In this document: piece after piece, positions 1 through 12,060 of the stretch | How the letters are laid out: every line of letters starts with the position of its first letter | Position numbering within the stretch: the first letter of the stretch is position 1 | Assembly (NCBI GenBank): GCA_036346405.1 | Contig: CM070562.1 | Location: 74,729,482 to 74,793,481 of the forward strand | DNA length: 64,000 nucleotides | Direction of reading: 5' to 3' | Source of the DNA: Phyllostachys edulis | Lineage: Eukaryota; Streptophyta; Magnoliopsida; Poales; Poaceae | The notes under the pieces: generated by a model | The model's input: the letters and a program-made list of their open reading frames with translations, nothing else | What the model was told of the DNA's origin: nothing | Databases searched by the model: none | Made by a program: the position numbers and the translations under genes

Positions 1-3000
1 TTGTTTTCATTTTGGTTTTATTTGTTTACAAAGTAACAAGCCACAAGAAGGACAAAATGGAATAAAGATTTTAGTGTGATCAAGGTCATCGACATAATGT
101 CGACAACCGCCCATTTCTACCGTTATCTAAGCATTATCAACGTAAACTACTAAGCGATAAGAGTCCATCCAGCGAACTCTAAATCGTAGCAAGGTAATCC
201 TAGGCTTAGTAGTAGAGAATGAACATTTACCTACAAAATATGCATCTATAGGATTACTAGCGACATTTTAACACAAAGTAGCATGCATACATATAAGTGA
301 AACAAAGTATTAAGCTTTAAAGTAATGGACAATAAATGGATATGATAAAACTGCTTGCCTTACTTATTTTGCTCAATATATTACTGAGGGTCACTCACGG
401 GTTCAAAGTACTCGTCGGCACCTAACGAAAATGCGAAAAGAAACGATAAGAACGACGAAAACCACAAGACAGCACAGCAAACCAACTCCAAATGCTCTGG
501 AATTTCTACAGCAGCAAGAGGATGATTTTTAGGGAATTTAGCAACAAGAACCAATGGATTTGCATTCTCAATGCAAAAGTTATGAGCAAAACAAATCTGC
601 TCAGCCCTAAAAATACCAAACTGCCACTATTCACTAATTTAATTAAGAGGCAACATTTTCTAGAAAGGTGGTGATACTGAGATTTTTATTGTAAAACCAG
701 CACCTCATGAGGTGAATAACACAATTGAGTTCACCTCATTTAGAGCTATATTGCACTTTCTATAATTTTTCAAAAACAAGAACTTGAACAAAATTATAAT
801 GCACAAGAAAGATTTCTGAAAATAGTGACATGCCTAAATCCTATTCTAACATTTAGAGCATTAACAGAGGAAACCAACAAAGTTGGATTCACTCAAAAAT
901 AATCTACAGATCAATAATTATGCATTTTACAAGTATAACATTTAAAGCTAGTTTTGAAATCTATTTGTAAAACCATGTTCTGGAGCCGAACTGGGCTCAT
1001 AACCATTTTTAGATTGGAGCCCAGGTCAAGCCAGAGCTAACACAATTTGAATCACCCTATTTGGATTTAAATTGAATTAGTTATGCAATTTTAAAGTTCA
1101 TACCTTTTGAGTTCTTAAAATAACAGTTCACTTTGGAATTTCTAAAACCATAAAGACATGGGAGGGCGTGAGCCACAGATCTGAGATCTAACGGCTCAGA
1201 CCTCCCGAGAGTTAACGCACACGCCAAGACCGAGGTCCAGAGGTCATGGACCTCATAGCAGCGCGCACGCGCGAGCAGAGGGGACGTCGTGGCCGTTGAT
1301 GGCACATCCAACGGGCCACAACACGGAAAGGAGGTCCTCAACGGCTGCGATCAACACAGGGAGGACATAAGCAGCTCAGATCAACGCGGGGAGGTCATAA
1401 TGGCAGAGATGACCTCGAGGAGGTCCAAGCGGAGGTCTTAACGTCACAGACCTCCAGGGGAGGTCTAGACGGCCACGATTGCGCAAGGGGAGGTCTTGGA
1501 CGTGCCAGATTTCCTCGGAGGAGGTGCGGGGCGTCCCTGCAGCGCCCTGCGCTTGCGCGCTACAAGACTTCAGACGAGGAGTTAATGCGCGCAGGACACA
1601 AGGAGGTCCGCGCGCGAGAGGTCTTAAATGCGCGTGCGGGGCGGGATTAAAGGCAGTTAAGACACACCAATGATTAGCGAGATTTGAGCAATGATTAGTG
1701 CATTTAACGCGGCGGATCTTTGTCCTAAAAACGACAACAGCGCTGCTGTTCTTGTTTGACAAAGATCCCGAGCTCAAGGACGTGGTCATTGCCGGCGATA
1801 CAGACCTCGCCGGCGACAACCCAGGACATCACCGTGTGCGCAATAGTGTTGCGCACACCATGGGCTCACTCTCGACGGCGGCGACGGCCTTGAACGCCGG
1901 CGAGCCGGAGAGGACAAAGATGACCCGCACGGCCAAAAGACAAATATGAAAATATAAAGCTCCGCAACTTCATACATGCAGGTGCCCAGCTCTAGGGACT
2001 AACAGGAGGTTACCTGGAGGTCCAGAGGAGCTGAGGAGGTCGAGGAAGGAGGGACCGGTGCCGGGGAAGAAAGGTGTTCCACGGCCAAAGCTCCAACTTC
2101 AAGATCCACTTTGGCCACCTCTGAAAAATACCCAAACAAATTAAGTTAGGGTTAACTTCCAAGAGGTTTTGGGAGCACAAAGTGAGCAAGGGTTGAAAAG
2201 GGAGCCATTGGAACTCTTGTGCCACTGAGAAGCTCCAAGGACTTCAACAATGGCAGCCACCAGAGAGGAGGTTAGTGAGGTAGGAGCTCAGCCAAGCACT
2301 GGCATGGCAAGCTCCAAGTGTGTAAAAGAAGCCAAAGGGGAGCTTGAGGGAACCTTATACCAATGGCACAGAGGTCCTGCACCATGGGTTAAGCTCATGG
2401 TGAGCTTAGCCCATGGGGAGGTCCATGGGAGGTCCTGGACTTGGACAAGACGGATGGGACAGAGTAGGTTAAGACAGGGCGTGGTCTAGGGGCGGAAAGG
2501 GCTGACACGCATTTAATGCTTGTAGGGCCGAGCCGTTGGATGTGACCGAGCTCGACTTTGCCCATCGCCATGGCTCGAGCACGAGCCCAAGCTAGGAGAA
2601 GAACGGGACCTCAAGCTCGGCGTCGGATTAAGTGAATGAGGAGGTCTGGCCATCGGATGTTCATTTTGAACCGTTATGTTTTAAGTGGCGGGAGGAGGTC
2701 CCAGCCACACGATCTCGAACGGGAGGTCGTGGCCCCACGATCTCCATAATCTTGAACGCCAAGACGCGTGGAAAAAGGGACAGGGAGGTCCAATGCGTTG
2801 GATCTCAATCAGCAGTGCGGACCTCTGGGAGGACTTAATCAAGACGCGACTTGAGAAAATGAGGGAGGTCATGGCCTTGGGATTTAAATCCAAGGGCACA
2901 TAACAAATAGGAGGTCTGAGCTTGCAACGCACAAGGAAGTCATGGCCTTTAGATTTAGATCTAAGGGCTACGACCTCACGTCTTGTGCGGGAGGTCGATG

Positions 3001-3914
3001 CGCACGAGGCAGGAGGAGGTCGTGACCAGTGGATTTTAATCCAACGGTGCACAACATGAGATGGGGAGGTCGGATCGCTAGATTTTGAGGGAGGTCGTGG
3101 GTGTTGGATCGATCCAAGCCTCGACCTCAACAAGGTGGGAGGTCCTCGTAGTGGTGGTTTGCAGAGGAGGTCGTGGCCTTTGGATTAAATCCAACCGCTA
3201 TGACCTCAAGTGAGTGCAAAGGAGGTGCAGGTGGTTTGAGCGAGGAGGTCATGGCCATGGATCGTTGATCCATGGGCTGTGACCTCATGTGGGTGGGGAG
3301 GACCTGGCTGCGTTTGCTGAGGAGGAGGTCGTGGCGGTTGGATGTAAATCCAACGGCTGCGACCTCATCAAGGTGGAAAGGGAGGTCAGGTGAGGTCTTG
3401 AAATGGTTTAAATTTGGACCGACTTTGCCAAGCGGCTAGCCAAGGAACAGTCTGAGGTTTTTGAATTTGAACCTTTAAGCAGTGAGACTTTGCGTAATTG
3501 TTTGGGATAGCCAAACAACTCCAAAATTATGAAATTCAAACTGGAGCTTGCTAATGGTAAGATTAACCTCACATAAATTTTCCAGAGGTTTTTATGCAAT
3601 GCATTTTCTCAGAAATTCATTAAGGTTGTTCAAAGGATTGTTTTACCTCCAAAATTTATCAAACAAGTTTTACAACTTGCGATATTTTTCAGAGGGGTCC
3701 CACATCAACTTTAGGACCAAGGAAAATTATTTTCCAAATGTTTGGCACAAGAGTGGTGAAAAATGGAAAAAGGACTTGACTTTTGGTCAACAAGGACTTT
3801 GTGTTTTTGGATTACACAAATCATGGACAATAATTACATGTGAGAAAAAGTTTTAATTTCTACACATTTAATTACATTTGAAACAAACCCTGATTATACA
3901 TTTGGGATGTTACA
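1..3914 (-). mobile_element. LTR1: partial long terminal repeat of a minus-strand Ty3/gypsy (Tekay-like) element
   Basis: The right edge ends in ...GGGATGTTACA, the reverse complement of a TGTAACATCCC LTR start. Immediately right of it (3915) the sequence is that of another family (LTR2), without a polypurine tract, so this is the outer edge of a 5' LTR or a solo LTR. Positions 1-110, read on the minus strand, resemble 21130-21240 of the element 5 LTR (cgactta-gtcgat-aaccttgatcacac stretch), so the LTR should continue more than 1 kb left of the window. It contains a GGAGGTC-rich hairpin array (2690-3390). A diverged copy of its right half is at 12325-13773. No coding gene is supported inside it. 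Confidence 0.75.
2690..3390. repeat. Tandem array of 75-80 bp hairpin units in LTR1
   Basis: Seven units begin with GAGGTC at about 2865, 2936, 3016, 3091, 3167, 3245 and 3325, spaced 71-80 bp. Most contain an imperfect palindrome: GAGGTC, a TGGCC-like block, TTGGAT, a 2-5 base loop, ATCCAA, a GGCT-like block, GACCTC. The best copies are 3325-3366, 3245-3286 and 2936-2977. Less regular GGAGGTC copies extend left to about 1330. The spacing and palindromes are read directly; a function is not known to me. Confidence 0.8.
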
Positions 3915-6071
3915 GAAAATCCGACGGTCAAGATCTCAAAAGGTAACGAGGAGGTCCTGACACTCGGATCTCCAAAGGGGAGGTCCGATAGTCAAGATTT
4001 TCCAACAAAGGGAGGTCCTGACGGTTAGATTTCCAAAAGGGAGATCCAACGGTCAAGATCTCAAACCAAGGGAGGTCCGTGGAGACAAGGATGCGCAGGA
4101 GGAACAGGAGCCGTTAGATCTTGATCGGACGGAGCAAGGCAAATGGGCCGTTCGGACCAAGTGAATGAGCCAACTTAACCAAGCCGTCTGATGTAGATCG
4201 AAGGGCACAAAGAGAAAGGGATGTTTAGACCAAGCGACCGAGTCCTCAAGATCGGGCGATCCAAATAGCATCGAACGGTCCTAAGGCATGAAAGGCAAAA
4301 GTCAAGCGGTACGACCGCAAGAGCCGGCGGGGAGTCCAAACGCTAGAGAGGCCTAGGCCTAAAGAGGTCTGGACCCTTGTATCCAACAGAGGAAGGATTT
4401 GGGCGGCTAAGATCTCCAAAGGGGAGGTCCTAACGGTCAGATCTCAGACAAGGGGAGGTCTGTGCGGTTAAGATCTCCAGAGAGGAGGTCCTAACGGCCA
4501 GATCTCAACAAGGGGGAGGTCTGAGCGGTTAAGATCTCCAGAGAGGAGGTCCTAACGGCCAGATCTCAACGAGGGGAAGGTCTGAGTGGTTAAGATCTCC
4601 AGAGAGGAGGTCCTAACGGCCAAATCTCAACAAGGGGAGGTCTGTGCGGTTAAGATCTCCAGAGAGGAGGTCCTAACGGCCAGATCTCAACAAGTGGAGG
4701 TTTGTGCGGTTAAGATCTCCAGAGAGGAGGTCCTAACGGCCGGATCTCAGACAAGGGGAGGTCTGTGCGGTTAAGATCTCCAGAGAGGAGGTCCTAACGG
4801 CCAGATCTCAACAAGGGAGGTGCATGCGGTTAAGATCTCGAGAGAGGAGGTCCTAACGGCGAGATCTCAACAAGGGGAGGTGCGGCGGTTAAGATCTCTA
4901 GAGAGGAGGTCCTAACGGGCAAATCTCAACAAGGGGAGGTGCGAGCGGTTAAGATCTCAGAGAGGAGGTCCTAACGGCGAGATCTCAACGAGGGGAGGTC
5001 TGAGCGGTTAAAATCTCCAGAGAGGAGGTCCTAACGGCGAGATCTCGACAAGGGAGGTCTGTGCGGTTAAGATCTCGAGAGGAGGTCCTAACGGCGAGAT
5101 CTCAACAAGGGGAGGTCGTGCGGTTAAGATCTCGAGAGAGGAGGTCCTAATGACCAGATCTCAACAAGGGGAGGTGCGGCGGTTAAGATATCCAGAGAGG
5201 AGGTCCTAACGGCCAGATCTCAACGAGGGGGAGGTCTGAGCGGTTAAGATCTCCAGAGAGGAGGTCCTAACAGCCAGATCTCAAACAAGGGGAGGTCCGA
5301 AAGGGCTTGAAGGGAGTTCGAGGAGGGTTCCAAAAGGGCACAGGGAGGTCTAGAGGAACTCTGGGACGCCCGAATGACCTCAGAGGTTGCAAGAGAACGT
5401 TAAGAGGTCCACGGGGAGGTCCAAACAAAGAAATAGGTTTAGATCAAGGGGAGATCCCGTCAAAGATGAAAGGTTAGACCCAAGGGGAGGTCTAAGCACA
5501 AAGAGATTCAAGCCAACAAAGGGAAGGTCTGGACTTAAGGAAAGTCCAAACAGGAGATTACAAAGAGAGGTCCAGAGAACAGAAAGGATTGAACTTATAA
5601 AGAGGTCCGGCTGAGAGGAGGTCTGGGCAAAAGGAAAAACCCAAGGGAGGTTATCTCCAAAAGGGAGGAGATCAGAGGTAGGAGATCCACAAAGGAGGAA
5701 CTCGGGGAGGTCAGAGAGAAGAGGAAAAGAAGAGAAGGTCAAAAGGATGGGATGGATCTGGGCATCGGGGATGTCTAACAAAGGAGGATCTGGGCATCGA
5801 GAGATGTCAATGAGAGGAAAGACCAGAGATAGAGGCCTAGAGGAGAAACTAGCACGGAGGGCAAGCAAGGCCAACAAAGAAAAAGAGGCTAAAAAGCCAA
5901 AGAACAAACAATAACTCGGATCAACCAAAAAGGGAATTAATTGAAGTTTGATTAGTTCAAGTTAAACCTCCAATTTCTGAAATCTTCAAATTAAGCTTTG
6001 AACTCTCAACAAAAGCGAATGGTTATTATTTTTAAAAGCTTTTCAAAACTCTGGAAAAACGGGACGTTACA
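3915..6071 (-). mobile_element. 3' LTR of element 2 (LTR2, left part interrupted)
   Basis: The right end GGGACGTTACA is the reverse complement of a TGTAACGTCCC LTR start and is followed by a reverse-complement PPT. The last 200 bp match the right end of the solo LTR at 56790-56990 closely. The left part is absent because LTR1 sits at 3914/3915, a clean junction at the bases GAAAA of the LTR2 sequence. It holds array B (4400-5300). By comparison with 51944-56990, roughly 2.9 kb of this LTR lies beyond the interruption. Confidence 0.85.
4400..5300. repeat. Array B, LTR2 copy 1: about 15 tandem 60-bp units
   Basis: The unit joins two half-units of about 30 bp: GCGGTTAAGATCTCCAGAG plus AGGAGGTCCT, then AACGGCCAGATCTCAACAAG plus GGGAGGTCTG. 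Each half carries AGATCT and GGAGGTC. About fifteen copies of the GAGGAGGTCCTAA block occur with small indels. The homologous array is at 55830-56415; the copy at 63500-64000 has a 30-bp unit. Short open frames across it are repeat artefacts. Confidence 0.9.
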
Positions 6072-6090
6072 AACCTACTCCCCTTAAAGG
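6072..6090 (-). other. Polypurine tract of element 2
   Basis: On the minus strand the bases read CCTTTAAGGGGAGTAGGTT directly before the TGTAACGTCCC LTR start. This is the usual plus-strand priming site and fixes the orientation of element 2. Confidence 0.8.
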
Positions 6091-7032
6091 AAATCTCAAC
6101 CCCGAGATTCAGGCTGTCTAGAGAATGGGTTAGGGAACCGGGTTTCACCCACTTTTCCAAAAATTTCTCTTTTGAGTGGGGCAAAACCAAACTATCACTA
6201 CGCTGGCCAGGGGCTCACCAGGAGCTAGGTTGAGCCAAAAGCGCCAACAAGACCAAACCGCTCAATACTAATTGAGCGGCACAGAACAATAAGTCCGAAT
6301 CAACAGGAATCAGGATGGAAGTGAGGATTTGAAACAAGGTTCACAAGGACGAAGGAGGTCCATGAGAACAGGAAGGTCCAAGAAAGGACAAAGGAGCCAA
6401 ACATAGCTCTCAGAGAACAAAATGAGTTTTGAAACACAATCCGGGCTAAAAGCCACGGGATTGTGACCCAAAAAAAAGAGGTCAGAACCAAGGGTAAGTT
6501 CAAACCAAGAGGAGGTCTAAACCTTAGAGAGATTCAAACCCGCAGAGGTGGTCTGGTTAAAAGAGAGGGAGAGATCCCAGTTTAAGGGAGATGCAAAGGA
6601 CTCAAGGGAGGTTCAATTGATCCTAGGGGAGACCAATTGAACACAGGGAGGCTCAAGGTAGCAGCAAGAGGTCCAAACAAACATGAAGAGGTTTAGATGG
6701 ACCCAAGAGATTCAAACCAACAAGGAGGTTTGAGCCCCTAGAGTCAAACAAAGGGGTGGTGGTCCAGAGAACAAGCACTGGGCCAAAGAATAACATGAAG
6801 CAAAACAAGAAAAAGGGAGGAACTCCGGCAAATTCAAAAGGAACCGGTTGCAAGGTTCACCTGGAGGTCTGAGGACTTAACTTGAAGCTCGGGAGGAGCC
6901 GCTCTTTCGGTGACATGGAGGGCCTTTGTTTGGCCAAGTGACCCCATGAAGACAAGCTCAAACTTTGGATGCCTTTGGCGGATCGGACGTTCTTGAGTTC
7001 TTTGTTGGTCTTCTTTGTTGTTCATGGTATGA

Positions 7033-7725
7033 TCATCTGAGGAACAGTTGAAGGAGGTCTTGCCACGAGGTTCCGAGGGTGACAGGAGGTCTCAGTCTTG
7101 GCGTCTCATGAAATCCTAGCTTCCGAGGAAGTCCTTGATGAATAGCGAGTTGTGACACACTTGTCCTGAAGATCTGCGGAGGTTCTGTTGATGAAGCTTT
7201 CTTCAGCGGGCATTTACTGGCGAAGTGTCCTTTCTCCCAGCAGTGAAAACAGGTAACATCCGAAGCACAAGGGGATTTCTTTTGTGATTGGCTTCTCAAG
7301 GATGAGCTGGGGAGTGACAAACTGATAGGATGCTGTATACTGATTTCTTGCGGCCCTAACAAATCCAAGCTCCTGAGGGCACACAACTGAGACAAAATCC
7401 TTCTGTTGCTTCTTCTACCTGCTGCTGGGGTTCTTGTAGCAATCAGAGTGACCTCTGGAAGGTCGTCGGCATATAGCGTTGAACCACTTTTGGTGCACTG
7501 GCTGGCAAAATGGCCCACTTCTTGACAACGAAAACACTGAACTTCTGCCCCTGAGGTCTTATTCTGCAAAGTCTGATCATCAAGATTGTCTCGAGGCTTC
7601 GGCATCGCTGGGCAAAAAGCTGATGTTGAGGGCTTTGACACCGAAACTATTGAAGTTTTCTTGAGCTGAGGCTGCTTCTCACAAGTCTTGTGGCTACTTG
7701 CAGCTTCTTGATCTTGATTCATCAT
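7033..7725 (-). pseudogene. gag: Element 2 gag, nucleocapsid part with two CCHC zinc knuckles
   Basis: This 230-codon minus-strand frame carries two complete CX2CX4HX4C knuckles: CFRCQEVGHFASQC near residues 64-77 and CFHCWEKGHFASKC near residues 159-172. They are separated by about 80 residues rich in Ser, Leu and Arg. Such knuckles bind retroelement RNA during particle assembly. In a plant Ty3/gypsy polyprotein a protease with a D-S/T-G site follows; here the frame stops and only non-coding sequence leads to the PPT, so pol has been lost. The matrix/capsid domain seen in element 5 (LRTQPPTF...DDWL region) is missing between this frame and the N-terminal piece upstream. Two knuckles rather than one may reflect a duplication within gag. 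Confidence 0.8.
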
Positions 7726-8153
7726 CTTTCTCTTGAGCCTGAGGTCCTGCTGACCACAAGGAGCTTCTGAGTTGAACGCTTCTGGGTGAACTTCTTTGGA
7801 ACTTGGCCCTTCGGTCCTGGCTTCCAGAGCTGAAATGGCTGGAGGTAGTGGTGGCAGGGCTGCAAACTACGAGTTCTGGTTCACCATTGTCGTGAGGGCG
7901 GCAATGGTTTGGTTCTTGATCCACCAAGTGACTAAAATTGCCGCAGACTTGATTCTGTTGAGCCATCATTTGATTCATGCTCTGCATTATTGTGCTCATC
8001 AACTGAGTCTGAGCTGCCAAAAACTAACTCAGGTTCGGATCTGCAGGGGCTGCCGGAGGAGGAGGTGCAGGAGGGTTGATACTGGCATTGGGGTCCACCG
8101 ATCCACTGGTGCTTGCCAAGAGGGACAGTCCATCTTGGAAACAAACACGCCAA
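7694..8153 (-). pseudogene. gag: Element 2 gag, N-terminal fragment
   Basis: Minus-strand frames here read a Pro/Ala-rich start (8153 region) followed by LAAQTQLM...MNQMMAQQNQ. The same kind of N-terminus appears in element 4 (LLAAQTQFM...MMTQQSQ at 42464-42540), so both are gag N-termini of related grass Ty3/gypsy elements. The best open piece is 7694-8020. Changes of frame break the link to the start near 8153 and to the knuckle part (7725 onward), and the central capsid domain is absent. Not expected to make a working Gag. Confidence 0.65.
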
Positions 8154-8159
8154 AGTTTA

Positions 8160-9370
8160 ATAGATAAGAGAAAAACACCACAGATGAGAGGGAAAAGCAC
8201 TTAGGTGAGAAAGGACAAGGGAGGAAGATGGAACATCCTAGTCGGGGAAAGGTAGGTTAAACCCGAAGAAACAAGTGGCCGAAAGGCCAAAAGAGGCAAA
8301 AGGTGCAATAGGACCTCCTACTGGAGCTCTTATTGCACGAACTAACGATGCAAAACTGAGGGGACCACTAACAGAAGGAAAACAGCAACAACAGCTACAG
8401 GGTTGGACCGACGAAAACAAACTCCTAACAACAAGAAGTCCAGTGGGATGTGCTTGGTGAGCAAGGACATCGCTGCCACTTCTTCTAAACAGCTCTTTTC
8501 TCAGGAGTTACTTGCCATCACGAAGGGTTGGGTGCTAGCCAAGAGCCAGGAATCGGCCTTCCTAACTTGGCTGGGTCCTAAACCTATGATTAAAGAGGTC
8601 CACCAAATCACTTATCTTAAAGACATCCATTTAGAACAACCAGTCCCCCGATTAATTTCCCAGATCATAGGTAACTCAACAAGATTCTCGAGTTCTTCCT
8701 TGGTCGAGCTTAAGCAAACCCACAAATGTGCACCACTTTAATTGCATGTTCCTTTGTTCCATAACAACAGGATTCTCAATCCAAACATCACTTTTCAGAT
8801 TAAGAGGCCTAAAATCACCTTGCAAGATCACTTAAATCCAAAATTGAAAACAAGGTTTTCCCCGAAAGTCTTCCTTTAATACACAATCTTTGATTGGATC
8901 CACCAATCATTTCCCCAACTAACCAGCAAAAGTTATAATTATACTACCATCAAGGGTAAACCTCAGACACAAAGTCCATATTCAGATCAGGATGGGTAAG
9001 GCTTGGCTAAGATTCTCTTCGAATTCTGATTCTTGATCCACTCAAGACCAACCAGATCTAGAAAAACCCTTAAATTCAGATTCAAGCTTCCAACCAAATG
9101 TTACAATTCACTCTAGAATCAAGGATAGTCTAAAATCTTTCAATAATCCCATCAAGAACTCACAATCTTTCATCTCCTAGGATTCATTAAAACCTTCATC
9201 TTAGAAAAGAATCCCAAAATCTCCAATTCTCAAGATCAGATCCCAAAAGGCTTCTTTCAAGCTACCCAACTTGGCATCCAACACCTAGGTTAATCTGGTA
9301 AGCGCAACTCTTGAAAAACCAGGAGCCGCCCATTACACCAACTGCTCGGGTTGGCAGCACTAGGACACGA
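8160..9370 (-). other. Element 2 leader region, no gene seen
   Basis: Non-coding stretch between the gag start and the point where similarity to LTR2 begins (about 9371, matching about 52450). The frames at 8238-8741 lack recognisable domains. A primer-binding site would be expected near the right end but no TGGTATCAGAGC match exists here. About 500 bp corresponding to 51944-52450 of the intact LTR2 is also missing, so a deletion probably removed the PBS with the LTR end. Confidence 0.5.
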
Positions 9371-11185
9371 GGCCATCGAGTGGAGGACGTCCTCTAGGTC
9401 ACACGGTCTCCAAAGACCTCTTCTTTACTGAGCTTTGAGCTCCCTGGAACTTCCTGCAGCTGCTGATAAAAACAGAGGGCAAAAGCCATGAGTACATCAA
9501 GCCATGAGGAATGTATGCAACAGATAATTAAGCAAGGCTTGCTAAAAGAGAGCTGTAAGGTTAGTTGCGCAAAGCAGTATTTGGCAATAAGTAATAAGTA
9601 GATTGAAAAGCTTAAGTTAAAACATTAGTACATACATACATTTGATTTAAAAAGAGGCTGTGAGCACCCACTCACATCCCAGGCCATCCTGGAGCACCCA
9701 CTTCAGGACTACCAAAGCCAACCGTGGGAGGTCTGGTCACACCCATGACCAGGACCTCTCCCACGACCACCCCGAGCACCCACTCCAGAGTTCCCCAACC
9801 AGCCCCTGGACCACCTAGTGAGCCAACCATGACCCCTCTGGAGCCGGCCAAGGTGTCTTTAAGGCAAAGCCGTGACCTCTCACCCAAGCATCCAGGAAGC
9901 ACAAGTTCACAAAGCTACCCCTTGCACCATTTTCACTGAGCATGTCCATAACCAAGGACTTGGCTATTCGAATAGATTTTACACTCTGCAAAGGTGTACA
10001 ACTTTACCCACAATCCGCGATCTCTCTAGCGGGATGGGTTCAGCCACCCTTGCTCACTAGAAGGTGAGCTTGATCTAGAGAGCGACAAGGCTTTTACAAA
10101 GCTTTGAATTGACTCGGAGCTGCCCGCTAAGGTTTCGCAAATCCCCCCTTTGGTCTAGAAGTCCGCAGGGTTATGGGGTGCCCCCTCTTGCGCCAACAAA
10201 TCACACGCTCAACCCAACACCCCCAAGCCAACCCATTGCTAATTATTCAGCCCCGACCATCCCCATAAAATGATCTTGTGGTTGTACTGATTGGCCCAGA
10301 TCAACAGAACACAAAGTTAAGTCCTTAATTGTGCTAAGGCAAGACTTCCACAACCAAGTGTGCAAAGCACCCACTACTCACTCCCTGCCTTCTTGCCTCA
10401 GCAAAACTATTTGTATTTACCCTTGCCAAAAGACCACCCAGTCTTGGCACAACAATTTTTAACAAAGTGGTCTCACACCATAGTCAATACAGCTTAGGCA
10501 TCCTGCCATAGCTGCTTAACATTGGCACCGACCACATATTCCATAGATCATTAGTCAAGATTATTAATGACGAGGCATGATTCACAGACCCACAGTTTCT
10601 AAAGCAGGGCTAAGTATATAGCATACGGTCCCAATGTTGGCAATAACAAGGAATACCAACTAAAATACCCATCCTAAGGTGTCCAAAGAGTTCATGTCAA
10701 CACGTCCAGTTTAAGTATACAACGGAGGCATAATGTCAAGTAGGAGGATAGCTACTGCCCAAAACATGTTCTATAAAGATAGCCATGCAAGTTTAATAAA
10801 TCAAAATAGCTTTGCAAAAAGGGATCAAGATGATCAAGGACCACGACTTGCCTCTGTTGGAGAAAGAAAGAGCTTCGGCTGATGGAGCCTGATTCACAAG
10901 CTTTTTCAACGATTCAACCGAAATCTACACGCTCACAAAAGAAACCAAATAAGCAAAAGAAACTTCAAGAAAACAAAAGAACTTACTTGAAATTAAAAGA
11001 GAAGAGGAGGTCCACTGAGAATGGGAGGTCCGAGAGGGAGATACCAGCGAGAGCTCCAGGCGAGAGGGAGGTCCAGACCCAAAGGGGTCTGAGCCAAAGG
11101 AGCTCGGAGGGGTTCAATAGGTCAGGAAGAAACCGAGGAGGAAGTTGAAATGAGGAGCAGCGAGGCAGCGGTGCCCTCTGGTGCT

Positions 11186-11195
11186 CTATTTAAAG
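11186..11195 (-). promoter_or_regulatory. TATA-like box of LTR2, copy 1
   Basis: Minus strand reads CTTTAAATAG. The same place in the other copies has CTTTAAATAG (54164-54173) or a TATATTTA-like string (62474-62481). Conservation of an A/T box in a GC-richer setting supports it as the LTR core promoter; the start site is not shown. Confidence 0.45.
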
Positions 11196-11439
11196 ACCAA
11201 GGGGAACAGAGCACCAACACAAAGAAATGACCAGGTTCAAGGTATTAGGACAAGGGCACACTGCCACAAGGTACGAAAAGAAATAAAGAAAGCAAGGGAT
11301 GTGACACAAAGTAGAAAAAGAGTACAAAGGTAGGTGGCAACATTTAATGTGACTCAACCCACATCAAATGCACTTAAGACTGCTAAAGGGCCGATCAAAG
11401 GTGCGTGAGACCGATCAAAAACATGGTCCACGGTCCAAA

Positions 11440-12060
11440 GAGGATGTCAAGGAGGAGGTCCAAGAAGGAGGTCCTCAGGAGGTCCTAGGACAAACAGGAG
11501 GTCTAGACCTCAAGGTCTAAACACAAAGGGAGGTCTGAACCTAAAGGGGGTCCAAACACAACAGGGAGGTCTGAACCTAAGGAGGTCCAAACACAACAGG
11601 GAGGTCTGAACCTAAGGAGGTCCAAACACAACAGGGAGGTCTGAACCTAAGGAGGTCCAAAACACAACAGGGAGGTCCGAACCTAAAGGAGGTCCAACAC
11701 AACAGGGAGGTCTGAACCTAAGGAGGTCCAAACACAACAGGGAGGTCTGAACCTAAGGAGGTCCAAAACACAACAGGGAGGTCTGAACCTAAAGGAGGTC
11801 CAACACAACAGGGAGGTCTGAACCTAAAGGAGGTCCAAACACAACAGGGAGGTCTGCACCTAAGGAGGTCCAAACACAACAGGGAGGTTTGAACCTAAAG
11901 GAGGTCCAAACACAACAGGGAGGTCTGAACCTAAAGGAGGTCCAACACAACAGGGAGGTCTGAACCTAAAGGAGGTCCAAAACACAACAGGGAGGTCTAG
12001 ACCACAAAGGTCTAAACACACAAGAAGAGGAGGTCTAGACCACAAGGGTCTAAACACATA
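11440..12060. repeat. Array A, LTR2 copy 1: about 13 units of 35-36 bp
   Basis: The unit reads AACCTAAAGGAGGTCCAAAC then ACAACAGGGAGGTCTG, with one or two bases of length variation, so each unit holds two GGAGGTC heptamers. The homologous array is at 54440-55030. Open frames of the PPCCVWTS type on the minus strand come from the repeat. Confidence 0.9.

Noticed and set aside
2250..2489. Short ORF in LTR1 as a host gene
   Set aside because: 79 codons, no domain, inside the LTR region homologous to 12700-12900 where the frame is not kept.
4586..4774. Repeated ORF (KISREEVLTA) on the plus strand
   Set aside because: Translation of the 60-bp array B, antisense to the LTR.
4400..5300. CRISPR-like appearance of regular repeats
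   Set aside because: No unique spacers: the material between heptamers is itself repeated. The context is a plant retrotransposon LTR and no cas genes are present.
8160..9370. Possible primer-binding site of element 2
   Set aside because: No match to GCTCTGATACCA or close variants could be found; the LTR end is also missing, so a PBS is not annotated.
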